A stretch of DNA of 64,000 nucleotides, taken from the NCBI GenBank assembly GCA_031763025.1, contig JASSKH010000020.1, forward strand, positions 5,115,756 to 5,179,755, in the 5' to 3' direction. The notes under the pieces were generated by a model. It saw only the letters and a program-made list of their open reading frames with translations. It had not been told where the DNA came from and made no database searches. Shown piece by piece: positions 56,666-64,000 of this stretch. The DNA is from Macrocystis pyrifera (taxonomy: Eukaryota; Sar; Phaeophyceae; Laminariales; Laminariaceae). Position 1 is the first letter of the stretch, and the number at the start of each line of letters is the position of its first letter. A program made the translations under genes and the position numbers.

Positions 56666-58009
56666 CTGTCGTGGAGACGTCGACTCCAAAATCGAGAGGC
56701 TGCGAAAACCGTCCGACTGACTCATATAGTTACGGTGTTGTTTTTTGTTCGCCACCCGTGAAAACGCTACTCTATGGCACTGCTGCTAATTTGGTCAGTG
56801 GTGCTTGTCTACTCCATCGCAAGAACCAGACGACGAAGCATGCTCGCCCATAGTGCTGAAAGCGGCACTCAGGCATATATCCTGAGTAGAGGCGGTGCTC
56901 TTGAGAGAGCGCCGTCCATGCACTGAAAGCACCAAAGGCAGCAAAAGACAATACTATCCTCCCCGCCTAGACAACGACTTAGGTTCAGGACAACTCCTTA
57001 AGTCTCCGCATGACTCCCGTCGTTTCTCGCCGAAATTGAGGATGGGGATAGCGCAAGTACGGTCTGGTGTGAAATATAAAATGTGAAGCTGTCGATTGCG
57101 CAACTAGCCATCGTGCCGGTGGGTTTCCATCGTGTTGTGTGTTCTTCAACAAACAACATCCCTGGTAGCTGTAACCGCCAGGGGTCATCAAAGTGGTGAC
57201 TACATTACTCTGGCGAGGGGGAAGAAAATGGTAATAGTACATTGGTTTTTTTTTCATGAAAAGCGCTCCTGTTTCGCCTACAGCATCGATCAGCGTATGC
57301 CTGGCACTACGACGGCGTATCGGTCGCGATGAGATATTCGCAAGCGTAGCGATGTTGCCGTGCTAGCAGACTGCGCGCGAATTTGCGACACGACAGTTTT
57401 GTGCGAAAAAACGTGCAGTACAATTTCAAGGATCACGTCAAAAAAGCATTGGAATCAATTAAACCCGCTAAAAAAGTCCCCCTCCCCCAACTTGTTCCTG
57501 CTGGTGAATACCGCATTCTCTCGCACCCCTTCGTTCCTTTCGTTCCCAGATACCCCTGCCTTTGCTCGGTGTACCCTTACAGTACCGTAGTGGTACCATG
57601 GTTATTGGCTTGTTGCGCATGTTGCCCTTCTTAGACAAGTGCCTTTTTGTGTGACGTTTAGAGCTCTTCATGCGAAGAGCCTGTAGATCAAACCAAAACG
57701 GGTACCCCCCTCTAACTCGTGGCACCGTAAGCCCCCGACGTCTGGGCCTTAGCCGCGACGCAACCTACTACCGTAAAACGTGTGATGCGGAATGGGTTCA
57801 GTGCCTAATGTTTTCACGGACCTCCTAACTTGAAGAGCTCTACCTGTACATCTCCCAAGAATCAAATCGAGAAAATATAATAACGCATGCTTGATACGCT
57901 CGGGCCTATATGGTACGTACTGTTCGGACCACGTTGTGGATGTGTAACCACATGAGATTGACGGACTTGGATGGTTTGTCAGTGCCCTTGAGGAGCGCCC
58001 CATAAGCTA
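56666..58009. other. No gene recognised
   Basis: Short frames on both strands. Nothing identifiable. Confidence 0.45.
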
Positions 58010-58114
58010 TTACGGGGGACCATAGTAAACAGAACCAAATATTGTTAGTAAAAATAGGTAAATATATAGGTTTTTGTGTATACCATAGGTCCTGTTAACT
58101 GTGGACCCCCGTAA
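58010..58114 (-). mobile_element. MITE copy 3 (105 bp)
   Basis: TA duplications at 58008-58009 and 58115-58116. Ends are TTACGGGGGACCATAGT and ACTGTGGACCCCCGTAA. The interior (GTTAGTAAAAATAGGTAAAT) is the reverse complement of copy 2's, so it inserted in the opposite orientation. Confidence 0.85.
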
Positions 58115-58116
58115 TA

Positions 58117-59199
58117 GGAATATTGCCTTAGAGGACAGAAACCGCTACGATAATACTTCTGTTGTCACACAAGTCCTGAAGCACATTGGTCGACAGGGAT
58201 TTTTGTAGGCATGCTGTGTCAGGCAAAGCACCTAGCTGATACTCTGAACGGGAATATGATTCACGTTTGTATTCCAATATTAAGAAAAAACAGATGTAAT
58301 GCTGCCGGTCAGGGAGAAGTATAGTATGATGCTCTCACTAGAACCCCCCCCCCCCCCGCTACTTCTACCAAAACTAGAGTGTTGACCTATTAGTTTTGCC
58401 AGCGCGATGAACGATCCCGTAGCCAAGGACATATAACCAGAGAACCTGCGCAGCACACAAGCAGAACACCGGTGCAGTATTTGCTCAGTCGAGAGCAGCT
58501 TCGTCGGCCGTGCGTGTTTTATTCACAAGGTGCTACATATGCATCCCTGATCGTGTTTAATTGCCGAGAGACGGCTGGTCTAGGAAGAACGGAAGAGCGT
58601 GGTCAAGCACCCGACCGTTTTACGTATATATGCGTAACGTAAGACCCGTGCTGCGATCGAGATCACACGTGCTGTCCACAAACAAAAGTAAGACTGGCGG
58701 AGCCCTTCTTCAGACAGGAGCCTGCCCAGTATCGTTAGAATGGCATTAGTGTTTTCCCATACGTTGTATCGGTTGCATACCTACTGCTTGCTTTGTTTTC
58801 GTTGCCCGGTTTTGTGAGAGAGAGGATGAGAGAGCTCATCAAGTGAGGGGGTATCAGAAACAAATCGGGGCTACCCCCTACAGTCAGCAAGCGATATATC
58901 AAACAATTCACGAAACCCACATATACATTACCTATTACGTTTGGTCGTCTGTTTCTAATAAACCGGCGTCCAAATAGTTTTTATCAGTCGCCTCGCCAGC
59001 CTACGCCACATGCCGTCGACCGACGTGCGAGCAATGCGACACTCGGGTACGTCGAAGACCCCAGCGAGCGAGTTCCGCTCAGATTGAAAGACGGAGTCGT
59101 TGATTTTGTCGATCGATGTCTGCCGAGGGTTCTCATAAAAGTTGTGTTCATTCGCCAGAGCCGCCAGAACAGGGGTTCATATACAGCAGTGCGCCTCCC
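58117..59199. other. No gene recognised
   Basis: A C-run at about 58346-58357. Otherwise short frames only. Confidence 0.45.
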
Positions 59200-59330
59200 G
59201 TTGAATACTCCCATGGCTCAGGTGTACCAAAACGTCATTTTTCGAACCAAGATTGACATTCCGACGATTTTGGGTCAAGGAGCCCCGTCATCCAGAACAC
59301 ATTTCAGCGGAAATGTGCTACCTCTACTGT
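59200..59330 (+). repeat. Dispersed repeat upstream of paralogue 2
   Basis: Second copy of 56527-56665, same orientation. Its proximity to the gene at 59530 may affect that gene's promoter; no such copy was seen upstream of paralogue 1. Confidence 0.85.
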
Positions 59331-59529
59331 AGAACGCGTCCGCGGCGCACAATTAAAGTTGGCGAAAGCTGTCGCGCGACGTCCACATTTTGCATATATG
59401 TCTCGTCAATGCTGGTAGGTCCAAACAACTGGCATGTTTTAAAGCCCACTCTCGCTTCGCTTCGCTGCCCGGTCGTTTCTCCCTTGCTGGCTCCTAATCT
59501 AGGCGAAGTTAGTATCTCGACCGTTCGTC

Positions 59530-60489
59530 ATGGGTGCGAAAAAGGCCGGACTGGTCGTTGTTGGGGCCCTCCTGCCGATCACAGGAACCTTGAGCGTACT
59601 GCCCGACTTTCCACTGAGCAGCAGAGAGATAGAGATCCGTGCCCGCTACTATACGGAGAACGGTAAGTACAGGGGAGGTATTCCGAGATTCGAAAACGCC
59701 TTGCAGCTCTACGAATGCACTGAGGTCTACTCGGACAGCACCATTGCTACTACCGACGGCAATGCTACTACTACTACTACCGACGGCGGGGAAGGAAACG
59801 CAACGGTGTGCATGGCCTGGACAGCGAACGCGAGCGGCCCGGAAGTGTACGAGATCGGGAAGTGCTCCTGCCAAGCCGTCGCGGACAACTCCGAGTACTG
59901 TGAGGCGTGGACCTGCAGCCAGGTGGGCGTAGAGAGCACGCGTTGCACCTGCAAGACGGAGGACGACGATTCGGGAAAATTCTGCTCGTCCTGGACGTGC
60001 GTAGAGACCGACTCCGACGGGACCCAAGAATTCGGGGAGTACCAGTGTGTCATCGCGTCAAGTTCAATTCCCTCTGAGTTTTGTGCGGCATGGACGGGGG
60101 TAGTCGAGGGGTCGGGAGAAGCGGAGGTTGCGGCCTGCGAGTGTGTCGAGCAGTGGGACGGCGCCGGTGTTTGCTCGTACTGGGAGTGCAAGGAACGGGG
60201 TTTGCGCAAGTGCTCTCACGTCGACAAGAGTTGGTGCAACATAGGCGTTTCCATAGGGGTGGGCGGCTTCTTCGGTTCGCTGGGGGCGATGCTGGTGGGT
60301 TATACTTTGTTCGCCATGGCCTACGAGAATGTGAATTGGATAGTGAGTATTCTTGGTGGGTTCATTTGGATGGCGGCTTGGTCGGCCGGTGTTGTCGTGT
60401 GGGGCGGCCAAGATGGAGCCGTGTTTGCAGGCGTATGGTGGTGCTTAGTAATAGCGCTGGGCGTGATTTGCCGCGGTATCTGTACGTAA
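59530..60489 (+). CDS. Secreted/membrane protein with five CxxW modules and three membrane segments (paralogue 2)
   Basis: 319 residues, homologous over its full length to the protein at 3970. Signal peptide at about 1-21 (LLPITGTL is shared), then a conserved RARYYTENGKYRGG-IP region (RAGYYTEDGKYRGGLP in the paralogue). The five modules are all kept, with Cys-x2-Trp at Cys94, 124, 152, 185 and 215. Three hydrophobic spans (about 238-262, 269-291, 296-316) follow, with GVVVWGG-DGAV identical except for one residue. Differences: a Thr-rich insertion at 74-90 with TTDGNAT partly duplicated, and a shorter C-terminus without the basic tail. The preceding 80 bases are CT-leaning. Conservation of all five modules despite divergence elsewhere argues that both genes are functional. 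Confidence 0.88.
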   Translation: MGAKKAGLVVVGALLPITGTLSVLPDFPLSSREIEIRARYYTENGKYRGGIPRFENALQLYECTEVYSDSTIATTDGNATTTTTDGGEGNATVCMAWTANASGPEVYEIGKCSCQAVADNSEYCEAWTCSQVGVESTRCTCKTEDDDSGKFCSSWTCVETDSDGTQEFGEYQCVIASSSIPSEFCAAWTGVVEGSGEAEVAACECVEQWDGAGVCSYWECKERGLRKCSHVDKSWCNIGVSIGVGGFFGSLGAMLVGYTLFAMAYENVNWIVSILGGFIWMAAWSAGVVVWGGQDGAVFAGVWWCLVIALGVICRGICT

Positions 60490-60809
60490 CGCGATCGCGT
60501 CAGGGAAGACAGAAATCAGCTGGATGCACCCATCTATAACTGAGGCATGCCGTCGATGCTCAGAGGGTAAGGCCTGAAAGCAGTGATACTCTGCTCCACC
60601 TGCCCCTGGCTTGCGAGAAAGAATCCGACATGTATGAATTTCGGACTGAGACTACTGGTAGAGAACAAAACACTTCAGAGACCACCGGTTGGATTGAACT
60701 TCGTGTGGAACACACCCTTTCTGAACTTATTTCATTTAGTCTTACCCTTTAGATATCCTGACGGTTATATATTGGAAGGCCGGTACTGTGGGGCAGGAAT
60801 CGGGGAGGC

Positions 60810-60862
60810 GGGGGGGGGGGGGGTACTCGATAGGAGTGATGTACTCTATATCATGCATAACC

Positions 60863-60896
<34 letters not shown>
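60810..60896. repeat. Two poly-G runs with a dispersed repeat between them
   Basis: 14 G (60810-60823) and 31 G (60866-60896) bracket a 42-base segment that matches 30-78 in inverted orientation. The run lengths are not trustworthy. Confidence 0.85.
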
Positions 60897-60897
<1 letters not shown>

Positions 60898-61049
60898 TGC
60901 CATATGGTAGGGATATACTTTCATTTTCCTGCGGCTCCTCACTTGAGGAGCTTGCTCTGTATACAGGTGCAGCATTCCCAAACATGGATTTAGTTTTTCA
61001 AGTGTACGCTTGACCCCGACGAGCAACCTCATGGCCTACAGCCTAATAC

Positions 61050-64000
61050 ACAGATATAGATGTATACGATATTATTGGCCCTGTGCTCTCAGCGCTCCTC
61101 AACGTTTCTTTAACGTATTTAATTGCGTTGTTCGTGCTAGCGCGAGAGGAGGTTCACTTCACGGGACGAAACTGCCTCATCGTGATCCCCGATCTCGACT
61201 GTGTCGGGGGCGGGCTCGGGTGTGCTTGCACCGTACCTTGGCTGCCGGCTGGCTGGTTGTGAATACGTCAGCTGTGAGTTGGACCAGCTGAGGGGTCAAT
61301 ACTTGATTTATCACAGTCTCGAGTCCAACGAATTTGGTCGTCGGCCTACCTTTGCCCCGTCAGGCCTTCTCTTAGCCCGTCAAACCCTCTTCGAAAATGT
61401 TATAGTATATGCCATTAAGATGTCCTTGACAGCTGTGGCCGGGTGTGCTGTACTCGTTTCTTGAAGAAGCTTTTTATTAAAACATCAGCTGTGAGTTGGA
61501 CGTGTGGAGTGGTCGATACTTGATTTATCACAATCTCTTAGCCAAAGATTTTAGTTTACGGCCTACCTTTGCCCCGTCAGGCCTACCTTTGACCCGTCAA
61601 CCCTCTCCTGAAATGCAATAGTTTTGAGCATTGGGATGTCGTTGCCGGCTGCCCGACAAGGGGTAAAAGTACCGTCAACCGACATTTATTCTCGCTCGTG
61701 ACGGTAAAGGTATTCTGTTTTTGATGCCAGCACCTAGATTGGACCTCTTCTCCTTAGGCCGAAACGGGAGAGGCCGCATCTTGCGCGGGTTTCGACAGCT
61801 CACGGCGGCAAGAGTGTGGGGAATAAGGGCTTGGGTGACCGGTCTCATGCTCCGTCGTTGCCTGTGCGTTGAGGGTTGGGCGTTCCAGAAACGGGTGTCG
61901 AAGTTCCAATTCGGGCTATTGTACGTGTGAAAGCACGAGTTTTGCGCCAAAATGTTGAGATTCGGTGGCTAGCATATGTTCGGGAAACGGTCGTCACGAG
62001 CTTCTTCATCTGCTGTGCACGCCTGGCGACGAGGCTCCGTGAGGCAGAGAAGACGGGGTCTTTGAGTTCGACCGAATCGGATGAGTCTACGCCGCGCGAA
62101 GAGTGGTACAGGGATGGAGGTACGAGCGGTGTCTACGATTTTGTTGTTGGTTTACACGCAGCAGGCACCAGTAACGGCAATGATTGCCAACAGTGGAAAC
62201 GACTATAGTCATTCCCATTAGGCACCGCAATGGCAATGACGAGTTCTCTCCAGTGCCCCGACTGTTGTGCCAGGGGCATCCTCGGGCCTGCATGATGTCC
62301 TGCTACTGCTGCTACTGCTGCTGCTGCTCAGCCGCTGCTCTGGTGCTGCTACTATGGATGTGCGGTTACTGTCCTGTTCTGTTGCTGCTCCTGTTGCTGC
62401 TGCTATGCCTGGAATATGTTTTTGCTCCTAACTCCCGTGGGCATGGTTATTATGCAAGTCGACCCCTCTCGGTGATATGTCTTCTGGTTCAAGCTGAAAT
62501 ACGGACTCATCTGCTTCGGAAACTATGCGAGTACCGTCTCGCAATTGCCATTTTTTTAGTGTCTCGGCGGAGGTCTCGTGCCAGCGGAGTTTTATTTTGA
62601 TGCGTATCTGTACGCTATGCTGCTGGTGCATGCTGCTGGTGCTTGCTGCTGTAAGCTTGCAGCACGAACGTAGTCGCCGGCGCTCGTACTGTCGATTAAT
62701 CTTAAACGACTGCTGCCCAACCATTTTTTTAGTATATATCTGCATACGGAATACACAGTACGGACGCCGAGCGTGTCGTACGTACGAGCTGGGCCAGCCG
62801 AACAATGGATGAACCATCCGAAGGTCGTATCTCTTGAAGCACATTGAATTAGGACTTAAAATTTGCAGGTTTTCCTCGAGATTTTTCCCGTTGTGAACAT
62901 ACCGCGGGTTTCCGAGGGCTACGGGACAATCCCGTGAGTGATCCCGTGGAATTTTGAAAATCCCGTTCCCGTCCAAACTGATCCCGTGGAAATATTCGCG
63001 ATCACGATCCCGTCCCGTGTATTTTTTTTAATATCGATCCCGTGCAAACTAGTCCCGTGAAAGTTGGGCAACTCCCGTCAAATCCGTGCCCCGTCTCGTG
63101 CAAACCCTTTGAAAAGCTTTTCGCGCCCCGGGTGGGCACCGCGCGAGCGTGTACACGAGAAGAAAAAAAAAACGCCCAGCGGCAGTGGCAGCAGCAGCGG
63201 CAGGCATCGGGCGCGCGTGGTGTGCTGCTGCTGCTGCTGCCACTGCTCTGCCGCTGCTCTGCTACTACGGTTACGTGCGGCTGCTGTATTGTTCTGCTGT
63301 TGCTGCTCACGCAGCCCCCTGCGCGGAGTAGGCCGGCCGAAGATATATATATATCACAAGAGGGTTTGACGGGCCAAAAGATAACTCCGACGGGGTAAAA
63401 AGTCAACCAAAATCTTGGGCCACGAGGACTGTGATAAACCAATGATCGACCACTCAACTAGTCTTACGCACAGCTGACCTTTTTAAAATGTTTCTGTGGA
63501 CACCGAGCAAACAGCACACCTGGTGAATCGGCTGCCAGGGCACATCACGCTCTCACTCTTACCGCTCGTCCAGTTTTTACGCAAGAAAACGTTCCTACGG
63601 GAACGAGCACGCACTCGGTGAGACTCGATCCCACAACTTGACTTTAGTGCAGACGAGATCCATCAACTGCGAAGTAACTCCATCGGGGACGCCATTTCAT
63701 ATTTCTTCGTCGTGCCCCACCGTGCTCCCCTGCCTCGGCTGCTGTGCCGTGGGCACCCTCGGGCGTGCGTGATGTGCTAATGCTACTGCTACTAGGGGCA
63801 GCTGCTGTGTAGTTCTGCTGTTACTGTCGCTGCTGCTCAGACCGGCCCCCTCGCGGAGTAGGCCGGTCTGAGGTATATTATTATGTCTTTCCTCCTAGTG
63901 CGTCACGGGCTCCGCTGCCCCGACCGTTGTGCCAGTACCAGCCTCGGGCGTGCATGATGTGCTACTGCTGCTGCTGTTGCCGCTGTTCATCCGCTGCCCT
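61050..64000 (-). repeat. Complex repeat, right arm of the large inverted repeat
   Basis: Collinear on the minus strand with 22100-25745. Pairs: 61050-61210 with 25618-25740 (CCTCAACGTTTCT, GTTCGTGCTAGCGCGAG, GACGAAACTGCCTCAT); 61640-61765 with 24550-24690; 62480-62830 with 23340-23670; 63060-63360 with 22860-23110; 63720-64000 with 22100-22480. CTG-rich patches mirror the CAG patches. It reaches the window end, so the full length is unknown. No gene is called; frames here follow the CTG repeats. Confidence 0.75.

Noticed and set aside
62184-62600. Plus-strand Leu/Cys-rich frame
   Set aside because: Derived from CTG repeats of the right inverted arm.

Overview
This is a transposon-rich piece of a eukaryotic nuclear genome. 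No rRNA, tRNA, operon or bacterial-style gene packing is visible. The few convincing host genes are uninterrupted or nearly so, look GC-richer than the AT-rich surroundings, and lie far apart. The gene-poor, repeat-dominated layout would fit an intron-poor alga (for example a red macroalga) or another protist, but nothing here fixes the taxon and I give that low confidence.

Host-like genes. Two paralogues in the same orientation, at 3970-4989 and 59530-60489, encode small secreted/membrane proteins: signal peptide, five tandem Cys-x2-Trp modules, then three membrane segments. At 17046-19064 a protein of roughly 670 residues that I do not recognise is split over three frames, each break next to a run of G. 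Weaker candidates are a minus-strand exon at 5350-5856 and a polyglutamine gene at 35178-35867 with repeat-bearing frames downstream.

Mobile elements. A LINE family occurs three times, always on the minus strand: copy A (about 37110-40950, decayed), copy B (about 49634-52486, one long reverse-transcriptase frame, 5'-truncated) and a remnant C (about 26930-27960). A complete and very young LTR element (40951-47064) sits in the endonuclease part of LINE A. Its LTRs differ by one base, it has a 4-bp target duplication, a primer-binding site and a polypurine tract, but no gag or pol. It is therefore a non-autonomous, LARD-type element. Its interior carries an array of hairpins whose stems covary. 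A decayed tyrosine-recombinase retroelement (DIRS/Ngaro-like) lies at about 32940-34835. Three copies of a 105-116 bp MITE with TA target duplications lie at 10203, 49339 and 58010.

Other repeats. A complex repeat of at least 3 kb at 22100-25745 recurs in inverted orientation at 61050-64000 and runs off the window. A 1.45-kb region (52690-54140) carries two opposed arrays of an ATCGAT-centred palindrome at about 45-bp spacing. A dispersed repeat holding telomere-like TTAGGG units is present at 735-910 and, inverted, at 49020-49190. There are several short tandem duplications and long poly-G runs. Most of 911-3720, 5857-8130, 8651-16100 and 29107-32900 shows nothing I can identify.
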